DNA of 13,312 nt from CAZWUK01 sp964636685 (lineage in GTDB: Bacteria > Bacillota > Clostridia > Christensenellales > CAG-138), in the NCBI GenBank assembly GCA_964636685.1, contig CAZWUK010000060.1, forward strand, positions 1 through 13,312, written 5' to 3'. Position numbers and translations under genes: made by a program. Positions within the stretch are counted from its first letter, which is position 1. The number at the start of each line of letters is the position of its first letter. Under the pieces are notes generated by a model. That model was given only the letters and a program-made list of their open reading frames with translations, did not search any database and had not been told where the DNA came from. Of the stretch, positions 1 through 6,573 are shown piece by piece.

Positions 1-845
1 AGATCGATCCGGCGCTGCGAAAGGATGTTGCGGAACGCAAAAAGCGGATCAACGAGGCGGATTGCGTATTCCTGTGTCTGCCGGATGCTGCGGCGATCGA
101 AGCGGTGACGCTGGTGGAAAACCCCGACGTTTGCGTAATCGACGCTTCCACGGCGCACAGAACCGCGCCGGGCTGGGACTACGGCTTTGCGGAGCTGTCC
201 AAAGCACATCGCGCGGCGATTGCTTCTTCCAAACGGATCGCAAATCCCGGATGCCATGCGACCGGATTTATCGCGTCGGTCTATCCTTTGGTCAAGTGCG
301 GGATTGCGGCTCCTAGCTATCCGTTTACGGCGCACAGCATCACGGGGTACAGCGGCGGCGGCAAGAAGATGATCGCCCAGTATGAGCAGACGGATCGCGA
401 CGTTGCGCTCGAAAGTCCCAGACAGTACGGACTTTCGCTTTCGCACAAGCACTTGCCCGAGATGCAGAAGATTCCGGGGCTTTTGCAGCCGCCGGTATTC
501 AATCCCATCGTATCGGATTTTTATTGCGGCATGGCGGTGAGCGTACCGCTCTATGTCGATCTGCTGCAAAAAAAGCTGTCGCGGCAGGCAATGCTGGACA
601 CACTCTCGGAATTTTACCGTGACGCGCGATTCGTGCGGGTATGCGATATTCCGGCGGACGGTTTCTTGCCCGCCAATGCCAAGAGCGGGCAGCCGGGAGT
701 GGATCTCTACGTACTTGGCAATGACCGGCAGATGACGCTGGTTTCCGTACTTGACAATCTTGGGAAAGGCGCTTCCGGAGCGGCGGTGCAAAACATGAAC
801 ATCGCCTTTGGGCTCGACGAGGGAAGGTCGCTGTGGGAGGAGTAA
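1..845 (+). CDS. argC: N-acetyl-gamma-glutamyl-phosphate reductase (5'-truncated by window edge)
   Basis: This enzyme makes N-acetylglutamate 5-semialdehyde from N-acetylglutamyl phosphate with NADPH, the third step of arginine synthesis in the cytoplasm. The reading frame is open from the window edge (first full codon at position 3) to TAA at 843-845, giving 280 residues. Visible features are the end of the nucleotide-binding half (FLCLPDAAA, then VIDASTAHR), the catalytic-cysteine motif NPGCHATGF, and the glycine-rich stretch ITGYSGGGKKM. These resemble the shorter type 2 ArgC of about 310 residues rather than the roughly 345-residue type 1, so about 30 N-terminal residues with the dinucleotide-binding glycines are probably missing to the left. 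The type 2 assignment is inferred from motif wording and length. It is the first gene visible in the arginine operon, and its stop is embedded in the argJ ribosome binding region. Any operon promoter or ARG box lies outside the window. Confidence 0.96.
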   Translation, partial: IDPALRKDVAERKKRINEADCVFLCLPDAAAIEAVTLVENPDVCVIDASTAHRTAPGWDYGFAELSKAHRAAIASSKRIANPGCHATGFIASVYPLVKCGIAAPSYPFTAHSITGYSGGGKKMIAQYEQTDRDVALESPRQYGLSLSHKHLPEMQKIPGLLQPPVFNPIVSDFYCGMAVSVPLYVDLLQKKLSRQAMLDTLSEFYRDARFVRVCDIPADGFLPANAKSGQPGVDLYVLGNDRQMTLVSVLDNLGKGASGAAVQNMNIAFGLDEGRSLWEE

Positions 846-846
846 C

Positions 847-2070
847 ATGGACAGTATTCAAAAAATAGCCGGAGGCATCTGCGCGGCAAAGGGCTTTCGC
901 GCGGCGGGCGTCCACTGCGGCATTCGGAAAAACCAGCAGAAAAAGGATCTGGCGCTCGTCGTGAGCGACGTTCCCTGCGCTGCGGCCGCCGTTTATACAC
1001 AAAACAAGGTGTATGGCGCGCCCATCACCGTGACGCGTGAAAACATACACAACGGAATCGCGCAGGCAATTATCTGCAACAGCGGAAACGCCAACACCTG
1101 CAACGCCGACGGCGTGGAAAAGGCGGAGCTGACCTGCGCTCTGACGGCGCGCGCCCTGGGCTTGACGCCGAGCGACATCGTGATCGCCTCAACCGGCGTG
1201 ATTGGGCAGCCCATCGTCATGGAGCCCATTGCCTCAGGTATTATGCGGTTGGTTCCGCTGCTGTCTCAAGACGGCGGAACGGATGCGGCAGAAGCGATTA
1301 TGACGACCGATACCGTGGCAAAACAGGTGGCGTATACCGCCGTGATCGGGGAAAAGACCGTAACGGTCGGCGCAATTGCCAAGGGCTCCGGCATGATCCA
1401 TCCCAATATGGCGACCATGCTGAGCTTTGTTACGAGTGATGTATCCATCACGCCTAAGCTTCTGCAAAAGGCGCTCAGCACCGTTGTGACGGACACGTTC
1501 AACATGGTCAGCGTCGATGGCGATACCTCTACAAACGATATGGTGGCGGTGCTGGCAAACGGCATGGCAAAGAACAGTAAGATCACCGAGGAAAACGAAG
1601 ATTACGCGATTTTCTCCGCAATGCTGTTCTGTGCGTTGCGGGATATTTCCAGACTGATTGCGGGCGATGGGGAGGGCGCGACAAAGCTTCTGACCTGTAC
1701 CGTCAGCGGCGCATCCCAAAAGCAATTGGCTAGGGATATTGCAAAATCGGTCGTCTGCTCCAGCCTTGTCAAAGCGGCGATGTTCGGCGCGGACGCCAAC
1801 TGGGGACGCATTCTCTGCGCCATCGGCTATACGCAGGGGGATTTTCAGGTTGACAAGATCGACGTCTCCATCACATCGCAAGCAGGCTCGATCGATGTGT
1901 GCAAAAACGGCGCAGGCGTTCCCTTTTCCGAGGAAACGGCAAAGGCCGTGCTGCTCGAAAAAGAGATTCAGCTCCTTATCAACATGAACCAGGGGGCATT
2001 TGGCGCAACCGCCTGGGGATGCGATCTGACCTACGACTATGTGAAAATCAACGGGGATTACAGAACATGA
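847..2070 (+). CDS. argJ: Glutamate N-acetyltransferase / ornithine acetyltransferase
   Basis: ArgJ transfers the acetyl group from N-acetylornithine to glutamate, closing the acetyl cycle. Many members also use acetyl-CoA to start the pathway. The 407-residue length is typical of the family. The self-processing site is clear: KGSGMIHPNMATML around residues 179-192, where the precursor is cut between Ala189 and Thr190 and Thr190 becomes the beta-chain nucleophile. Other family blocks are the early NKVYGAPI region, AIICNSGNANTC near residue 75, and FNMVSVDGDTSTND in the beta half. The ATG at 847 is chosen because GGAGGAG ends 5 bases upstream and the start follows the argC stop by one base, which suggests translational coupling. 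An in-frame ATG at 808 would overlap argC and add 13 unrelated residues. Whether it is mono- or bifunctional cannot be told from sequence. No argA is seen in the window. Confidence 0.96.
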   Translation: MDSIQKIAGGICAAKGFRAAGVHCGIRKNQQKKDLALVVSDVPCAAAAVYTQNKVYGAPITVTRENIHNGIAQAIICNSGNANTCNADGVEKAELTCALTARALGLTPSDIVIASTGVIGQPIVMEPIASGIMRLVPLLSQDGGTDAAEAIMTTDTVAKQVAYTAVIGEKTVTVGAIAKGSGMIHPNMATMLSFVTSDVSITPKLLQKALSTVVTDTFNMVSVDGDTSTNDMVAVLANGMAKNSKITEENEDYAIFSAMLFCALRDISRLIAGDGEGATKLLTCTVSGASQKQLARDIAKSVVCSSLVKAAMFGADANWGRILCAIGYTQGDFQVDKIDVSITSQAGSIDVCKNGAGVPFSEETAKAVLLEKEIQLLINMNQGAFGATAWGCDLTYDYVKINGDYRT

Positions 2071-2084
2071 CGGAGGATACGGCG

Positions 2085-2954
2085 ATGAACCAACGACTGA
2101 TCGGTCTGTCGGAAAAAGCGCAGGTCTTGACGGCGGCGCTCCCCTATATCCAGAAGTATTCCGGCAAGGTCGTGGTCGTCAAGTACGGCGGACACGCCAT
2201 GGTCAACGAAGCGCTCAAGCAAAGCGTCATGAGCGACATCATTCTCTTAAAGCTCGTCGGCGTTAAGGTGGTGCTGGTGCATGGCGGCGGCACGGAAATA
2301 TCCGACATGCTCAAAAAGCTCGGGATCGAGTCGCATTTTGTCGGCGGACTTCGCTATACGGACGAGGATACCATCAACGTGGTGCAGATGGTATTGGCGG
2401 GCAAGGTGAACAAGGACCTGGTCACGCTCATCGGCAAGATGGGCGGGGAGGCGATGGGGCTGTGCGGCGTGGACGGCAAAATGATCCGCTGCAAGAAGCT
2501 TGAAGCATCGGAAGATCTGGGGTTTGTCGGCGATATTATTTCCATCGATCCATCGCCGATCAACAGCGCGCTGAACAACGGCTATATTCCCGTGATTGCA
2601 ACTCTGGGCGTTGATGACGACGGAACGGTCTATAACATCAATGCAGATATTGCGGCGGCGGAGATTGCGGCCGCGCTACAGGCGGAGAATATCATCACGC
2701 TGACGGATATTTTGGGCGTGATGCGCGACGTCAACGACAAGACGAGCCTGATTCCCGAAATACGGCTCAATGAGATTGACGGCCTGATCGAACAGGGAAT
2801 CGTGTCCGGTGGTATGATCCCGAAGATCCGCAGCCTGGAAAACGCGATTCGACACGGTGTGAAAAAAACCGTCATGATCGACGGCAGAACGCCGCACTCG
2901 ATCCTGATCGAGATGTTTTCCGACGAGGGCGCCGGAACAATGCTCAAACAGTGA
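2085..2954 (+). CDS. argB: N-acetylglutamate kinase
   Basis: ArgB phosphorylates N-acetylglutamate with ATP, the committed and usually feedback-controlled step when ArgJ recycles acetate. The 289-residue protein shows the amino-acid kinase fold landmarks VVKYGGHAM (phosphate and substrate binding), LVHGGGTEI, and FVGGLRYTDEDT followed by VVQMVLAGKVNKDLV. Near the C-terminus is GIVSGGMIPKI, the conserved nucleotide and substrate region. About 25 residues precede the first core strand. Arginine-sensitive enzymes of about 280-300 residues carry such an N-terminal helix, which the arginine-insensitive E. coli enzyme (258 residues) lacks, so arginine inhibition is likely but inferred. Start choice: GGAGG at 2072-2076 lies 8 bases before ATG 2085. 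The in-frame ATG at 2067 overlaps the argJ stop and has no such site. The gene begins 14 bases after argJ. Confidence 0.96.
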   Translation: MNQRLIGLSEKAQVLTAALPYIQKYSGKVVVVKYGGHAMVNEALKQSVMSDIILLKLVGVKVVLVHGGGTEISDMLKKLGIESHFVGGLRYTDEDTINVVQMVLAGKVNKDLVTLIGKMGGEAMGLCGVDGKMIRCKKLEASEDLGFVGDIISIDPSPINSALNNGYIPVIATLGVDDDGTVYNINADIAAAEIAAALQAENIITLTDILGVMRDVNDKTSLIPEIRLNEIDGLIEQGIVSGGMIPKIRSLENAIRHGVKKTVMIDGRTPHSILIEMFSDEGAGTMLKQ

Positions 2955-2963
2955 GGTAACAGC

Positions 2964-4145
2964 ATGGATGAAAACACATTGCAGCAGCGCGATCAAACGT
3001 ATGTTGCAAACACCTATACAAGATTTCCGGTCGCGCTCATATCGGGCAGCGGCGTACACTGCAGGGATATTGACGGCAAAGATTACATCGATCTGACGGC
3101 GGGCATCGGCGTCAACGCCCTTGGCTTTTGTGATCCTGTCTGGGGCGCGGCGGTGGCAAAGCAGGCGATGACCTTGCAGCACACCTCCAATTTATACTAT
3201 ACGTCTCCCTGCGTGGACGTTGCCGAAACGCTGTGCCGCCGTACCGGCGCAAAAAAGGTGTTCTTTGCCAACAGCGGCGCGGAGGCAAACGAAGGCTTGA
3301 TTAAAACCGCGCGAAAATACAGCAGAAAAAAGTACGGTGAAGGGCGCGACCATATCGTGACGCTTATCAACTCCTTTCACGGGCGCACCGTGACCACGCT
3401 GGCAGCAACGGGGCAGGAGCATTTTCATCATGACTTCTACCCGTTCACCGAGGGCTTTTGCTATGCAAAGGCAAATGATGTGCAGGATACGATCGCAGCC
3501 TTGTCAGATCGTCGCGTTTGTGCGATTCTGATGGAAATGGTGCAGGGCGAGGGCGGCGTGATCGCGCTGGATGCAGACTATGTGCAGGAGATTGTCCAAT
3601 ACTGCAAGGCATACGACATTTTGGTGCTTGTGGACGAGGTGCAGACGGGGATCGGCAGAACCGGCAGTCTATTTGCCTATGAGCAGTTTGGCATTGTGCC
3701 GGACGCGGTGTCCTGCGCTAAGGGACTTGCCGGCGGACTTCCCATCGGCGGCGTGCTGTTTTTTGACAAGACGGAACATGTGCTGTGCGCGGGCGACCAT
3801 GCGACGACGTTTGGGGGAAATCCGGTCTGCTGCGCGGGGGCAAAGGCCGTGCTCGATCGCCTGACGGACGCGTTTTTAGAGCAGGTGCGCAATAAGAGCG
3901 CGTTGTTTTACGAGCGCCTTAAAAAGATGCCGCACGTGACGACGGTATCGGGGCTGGGCTTGATGCTCGGCGTGACGTTTGAAGACGGGATTGCGGCAAA
4001 GGCTGTGGCAACAAAGGCGATCGAGGCAGGCGTTTTGACCCTGACGGCAAAAACGAAGCTGCGTCTTCTCCCGCCGCTGGTGATTGCAGAGGAAGAAATT
4101 GAACAAGCCATGGATCTGCTCGAGCAGGTGCTGACAAACATTTGA
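2964..4145 (+). CDS. argD: Acetylornithine aminotransferase
   Basis: This PLP-dependent class III aminotransferase converts N-acetylglutamate semialdehyde and glutamate to N-acetylornithine and 2-oxoglutarate. The 393 residues match the family length. Seen in order are the N-terminal substrate-binding stretch DLTAGIGVNALGF, the phosphate-binding FFANSGAEANEG near residues 100-111, SFHGRT near 137-142, EMVQGEGGV near 191-199, the cofactor aspartate in VLVDEVQTGIGRTG (Asp224) and the Schiff-base lysine in CAKGLAGGLPIGG (Lys253), followed by THE family block TTFGGNPV. The ATG at 2964 is preceded by GAGG that overlaps the argB stop, with 7 bases of spacing. It lies 9 bases after argB, so co-transcription is near certain. 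Related ornithine or succinylornithine aminotransferases share these motifs; the operon context decides for ArgD. Confidence 0.96.
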   Translation: MDENTLQQRDQTYVANTYTRFPVALISGSGVHCRDIDGKDYIDLTAGIGVNALGFCDPVWGAAVAKQAMTLQHTSNLYYTSPCVDVAETLCRRTGAKKVFFANSGAEANEGLIKTARKYSRKKYGEGRDHIVTLINSFHGRTVTTLAATGQEHFHHDFYPFTEGFCYAKANDVQDTIAALSDRRVCAILMEMVQGEGGVIALDADYVQEIVQYCKAYDILVLVDEVQTGIGRTGSLFAYEQFGIVPDAVSCAKGLAGGLPIGGVLFFDKTEHVLCAGDHATTFGGNPVCCAGAKAVLDRLTDAFLEQVRNKSALFYERLKKMPHVTTVSGLGLMLGVTFEDGIAAKAVATKAIEAGVLTLTAKTKLRLLPPLVIAEEEIEQAMDLLEQVLTNI

Positions 4146-4155
4146 CGGAGGAAAT

Positions 4156-5064
4156 ATGAAACATTTACTGAAGCTTTTGGACTGGTCGCAAAGCGACATC
4201 GAAACCGTACTGGAACTTGCCGATAAACTCAAAGCCGATAACCGGCAGGGGATCAAGCATCCCGTGCTTTCCGGCAAGACGCTGGGCATGATCTTTCAAA
4301 AATCCTCTACGCGTACCCGCGTATCCTTTGAGGTCGGTATGTATCAGCTTGGCGGACACGCACTGTTTTTGAGCAGCCGTGATTTGCAGATCGGCCGCGG
4401 CGAGCCCATTGAAGATACGGCCCGTGTACTTTCGCGGTATTGCGACGGCATCATGATCCGTACATTTGCGCAAAAAGAGGTAGAGGACCTGGCCAACTAC
4501 GGCTCGATTCCCGTCATCAACGGCTTGACCGACGATTATCACCCGTGTCAGGTGCTGGCGGATCTGCAAACCTGCCGCGAGTATCTCGGCAAGGATCTGA
4601 CCGAGAAAAAGCTCTGCTTCCTTGGCGACGGCTACAACATGGCAAATTCGCTTGTGGTGGGCGGTTTGAAGATGGGAATGCAGGTTTCCGTTGCGTGTCC
4701 TGCCGGAAAAACACTGCTGCCGGCGGTCATGGCGTTTGCCGCAACATGCGGGGATCGGTTTGAACTGGTGCAGGATCCGATGCAGGCCGCAAAGGACGCC
4801 GACGCGATATTTACCGATGTTTGGGCGTCGATGGGGCAGGAAGCCGAGCAAAAAGCGCGCGAGCAGGAATTTGCAGGCTTCTGCGTGGATGACACGCTGC
4901 TAAAAAAAGCCAACAAGAACTGCATCGTGCAGCATTGTCTCCCGGCGCATCGCGGCGAGGAGATCACCGCAGAGGTCTTTGAAGCACACGCCAAGGAGAT
5001 ATTCGACGAGGCGGAGAATCGGCTCCATGCGCAAAAAGCGGTCATGGCAACGCTGCTTGCATAA
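4156..5064 (+). CDS. argF: Ornithine carbamoyltransferase
   Basis: ArgF condenses ornithine with carbamoyl phosphate to give citrulline. The 302-residue length is standard. The carbamoyl-phosphate site SSTRTR is at residues 50-55, HPCQ at 129-132, the ornithine-binding DVWASMG at 221-227, and the catalytic HCLPAHRG at 260-267. The SMG motif and DVWASMG wording separate it from aspartate carbamoyltransferase. ATG 4156 has GGAGG at 4146-4150 with a 5-base spacer, immediately after the argD stop. It is the last gene of the operon and is followed within 15 bases by a strong terminator. No carA or carB lies between argD and argF, unlike the Bacillus subtilis order argCJBD-carAB-argF. The role is taken as anabolic because of the operon; no arcA or arcC neighbour is present. 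Confidence 0.97.
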   Translation: MKHLLKLLDWSQSDIETVLELADKLKADNRQGIKHPVLSGKTLGMIFQKSSTRTRVSFEVGMYQLGGHALFLSSRDLQIGRGEPIEDTARVLSRYCDGIMIRTFAQKEVEDLANYGSIPVINGLTDDYHPCQVLADLQTCREYLGKDLTEKKLCFLGDGYNMANSLVVGGLKMGMQVSVACPAGKTLLPAVMAFAATCGDRFELVQDPMQAAKDADAIFTDVWASMGQEAEQKAREQEFAGFCVDDTLLKKANKNCIVQHCLPAHRGEEITAEVFEAHAKEIFDEAENRLHAQKAVMATLLA

Positions 5065-5077
5065 AAACAAATCAAAC

Positions 5078-5118
5078 AAGGCGGTCTGTATAGATCACGC
5101 AGACCGCTTTGCTTTTTT
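5078..5118 (+). terminator. Intrinsic terminator of the arg operon
   Basis: An 11-base stem pairs AAGGCGGTCTG (5078-5088) with CAGACCGCTTT (5100-5110), with one G-T pair, around an 11-base loop. It is followed by GC and six T residues (5113-5118). It begins 13 bases after the argF stop and ends the arginine transcript before the next promoter. Confidence 0.92.
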
Positions 5119-5142
5119 GAAACGGAAAAACACGGCATCCCC

Positions 5143-5171
5143 TTTTCATTTCCCGGAAAATGTAATATTAT
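5143..5171 (+). promoter_or_regulatory. Probable sigma-A promoter for the small zinc-ribbon gene
   Basis: A -35-like TTTTCA (5143-5148) and a -10-like TATTAT (5166-5171) are separated by 17 bases. They match 4 of 6 and 5 of 6 positions of the TTGACA/TATAAT consensus. It lies just after the arg terminator and about 48 bases before the preferred start at 5219. The predicted start of transcription, near 5178, would leave the GGGAGG ribosome site intact. AT-rich sequence makes chance matches possible. Confidence 0.55.
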
Positions 5172-5218
5172 AGCAAGGAGCATTGTGCGAAATGGGACGA
5201 TGGGGGAGGCGTAAGGAT

Positions 5219-5494
5219 ATGTGGAAGTGCCCGATCTGCAAAAAGGAAAATATCGGGGCGTACTGCTGCATCTGCGGTCGCCAGAAGCCTGCTGACGCCG
5301 AGCTTCCCAAAGAGCTGCTGACACCAGACGAGCAGCGCCTGCAAAGCGAGATCAATCAGCTGCAAACCAAGCTGGAGGTCGCCAAACGCGAGAACAACAG
5401 CGTCCTCATCCGCTATTTTTCCGATATTATCTATTACAAAGAGAAACTCTTTCGCCAAATGCGCATGGAAAGCGAACGCGCAAAATCGCGATAG
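5219..5494 (+). CDS. Small zinc-ribbon protein with C-terminal coiled coil, function unknown
   Basis: This is a 91-residue hypothetical protein. The first 20 residues form a compact zinc ribbon: CPIC at 4-7 and CCICG with Cys16 and Cys19 as the second CxxC pair. A proline-containing linker (about 21-37) and a charged, heptad-like helix from about residue 37 to the end follow (QRLQSEINQLQTKLEV and onward), probably a coiled coil. There is no signal peptide or membrane segment. The start at 5219 is preferred because GGGAGG (5204-5209) lies 9 bases upstream and the likely promoter starts RNA near 5178. Alternatives are ATG 5192, with AAGGAG 11 bases upstream, and TTG 5183. The gene is single, between two terminators, so it is neither part of the arginine operon nor of the opposite sugar operon. 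Zinc binding is inferred from the four cysteines; the partner (nucleic acid or protein) is unknown. Confidence 0.78.
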   Translation: MWKCPICKKENIGAYCCICGRQKPADAELPKELLTPDEQRLQSEINQLQTKLEVAKRENNSVLIRYFSDIIYYKEKLFRQMRMESERAKSR

Positions 5495-5563
5495 CGGCGC
5501 TGTCTGTTGCATTGCCGGGAAAATTCAATCTATAGATTATAGAGCAGCAAATCGATTCGGTTT

Positions 5564-5594
5564 ATCCTGTTGTCTTCGGATAGCAGGATTTTTT
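5564..5594 (+). terminator. UUCG-loop intrinsic terminator of the zinc-ribbon gene
   Basis: ATCCTGTTGTC (5564-5574) pairs with GATAGCAGGAT (5579-5589) over 11 base pairs, including two G-T pairs. They are closed by the very stable TTCG tetraloop (5575-5578) and followed by six T residues (5589-5594). It lies 70 bases after the stop codon at 5494. Confidence 0.9.
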
Positions 5595-5620
5595 GTATTT
5601 TCTTTCGACTTGAAGGGAGA

Positions 5621-5666
5621 AGAAAAGCCGCATTCGTCCGTCCTGCGGGTGAATGCGACTTTTTTT
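5621..5666 (-). terminator. Terminator of the sugar operon, probably bidirectional
   Basis: On the minus strand GTCGCATTC (5659-5651) pairs with GAATGCGGC (5635-5627) around a 15-base loop, followed by TTTTCTT. On the plus strand the same stem is followed by seven T residues (5660-5666), so it can also stop plus-strand RNA that passes the UUCG terminator. The T-run on the plus strand is read as the A-run starting at the kinase stop codon, so the hairpin begins immediately after the last gene. Confidence 0.85.
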
Positions 5667-6573
5667 ACGAGCGCGCAGCGGTCAAACTGTGGAAATGTGC
5701 CAGAAGCTCCTGCTCTGTCACAAAGCCGGTCAGAGCGCCGACGGATTGTACGCAGGCGGCGCCGGTAATGTTCCCAAGAGCGGCGCAATCCCGTAACGGA
5801 TAGCCGTGGCAGATACCGTATACAAATCCGGAGAAAAAGGCGTCTCCGGCGCCGGTAGCGTCGATACAGCGCACGTTGGCGATCGGCGGCACAAGGGATA
5901 GGATCCCGTTTTCAGAGCAGAGGCAGCCTTCGCTGTCGATCTTTACGATCGGTTTTTGCACCTGTTCTTGCAGGATGCGGATGGCCTGATCCGGAGAATC
6001 CGCGCCGGTTATGAACTGCGCCTCCGCGCGGTTGGGCAGGAAATAGTCGGCTGTTTCAATATACGCGGCCAAATCGACAGCGTTTTGGATCTCCTCCCAC
6101 CCGAGATCCAGCACCAGCGTTGCGCCCTCTGCCTTGAGCTGTCGGTAGACGGAAAGGTATCCATAGCTCATCAGAACGATATCGCTTCCTTTCAGAAACC
6201 GATATACTTGCGCAAGGTGTGCCTCGGAAAAAACAATGGCGTCACGATAAGAGAGAAAGGTTCGATCGCGCTTCGTCACGGCCACGCTGGTCACGCTGAG
6301 CGGGATACCCTGCCCATGGTAGAGGTTTTTCCATTCCAGCGGAAAGGCGCTTAATTGCTCCGATACATAATGAGAGAACAGATCCGTGCCAAGAAAGGTG
6401 CCCAGCTTGCAGGAAACCCCAAGCCTTGCAAGATTGATGATCGTTGCAGGCAGACCGCCGCCCATATGGATGGAGAAGGATTTGGAGAAGGTCTCCTGCC
6501 CTTCTGCCGGCAGATCGTTCAGCCCCAGATAAATCAGGTCTAAATTGCACGGACCAACGGCGGCAACCCTCAT
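5665..6573 (-). CDS. PfkB-family carbohydrate kinase
   Basis: This 302-residue ribokinase/PfkB-type sugar kinase transfers phosphate from ATP to a sugar hydroxyl in the cytoplasm. The N-terminal PfkB signature region is visible as HMGGGLPATIINLARLG (residues 36-52). The C-terminal signature DATGAGDAFFSGF lies at residues 238-250, with the anion-hole GAGD (241-244) and the catalytic base Asp244. The substrate is not readable from sequence. The start ATG overlaps the GH4 stop as ATGA, and GGGAGG lies within the last GH4 codons, so the two are translationally coupled. The coupling suggests the kinase and glycosidase act in one pathway: either the kinase phosphorylates the imported glycoside to make a GH4 substrate, or it phosphorylates a released monosaccharide. 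It is the last gene of the operon, and its stop adjoins the terminator. Adenosine-kinase or fructokinase activity cannot be excluded. Confidence 0.88.
   Translation of the reverse strand: MRVAAVGPCNLDLIYLGLNDLPAEGQETFSKSFSIHMGGGLPATIINLARLGVSCKLGTFLGTDLFSHYVSEQLSAFPLEWKNLYHGQGIPLSVTSVAVTKRDRTFLSYRDAIVFSEAHLAQVYRFLKGSDIVLMSYGYLSVYRQLKAEGATLVLDLGWEEIQNAVDLAAYIETADYFLPNRAEAQFITGADSPDQAIRILQEQVQKPIVKIDSEGCLCSENGILSLVPPIANVRCIDATGAGDAFFSGFVYGICHGYPLRDCAALGNITGAACVQSVGALTGFVTEQELLAHFHSLTAARS

Noticed and set aside
1234..1881. 215-residue open frame on the minus strand opposite argJ
   Set aside because: It is antisense to argJ core motifs, has no family signature, and its composition is that of a complementary frame in GC-rich coding DNA.
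4165..4851. 228-residue open frame on the minus strand opposite argF
   Set aside because: It lies wholly antisense to a highly conserved gene, has no recognisable motif and shows His/Arg/Gln-rich composition typical of shadow frames.
5183..5218. Longer N-terminus for the zinc-ribbon protein from a TTG start
   Set aside because: The upstream AAGGAG is only 2 bases from the TTG, and the predicted transcript would begin too close to it. The added residues are not part of the ribbon.
5527..5538. 12-bp palindrome AATCTATAGATT between the zinc-ribbon gene and its terminator
   Set aside because: It is short and AT-rich, occurs once, and has no gene start nearby that it could control; chance is the simplest reading.
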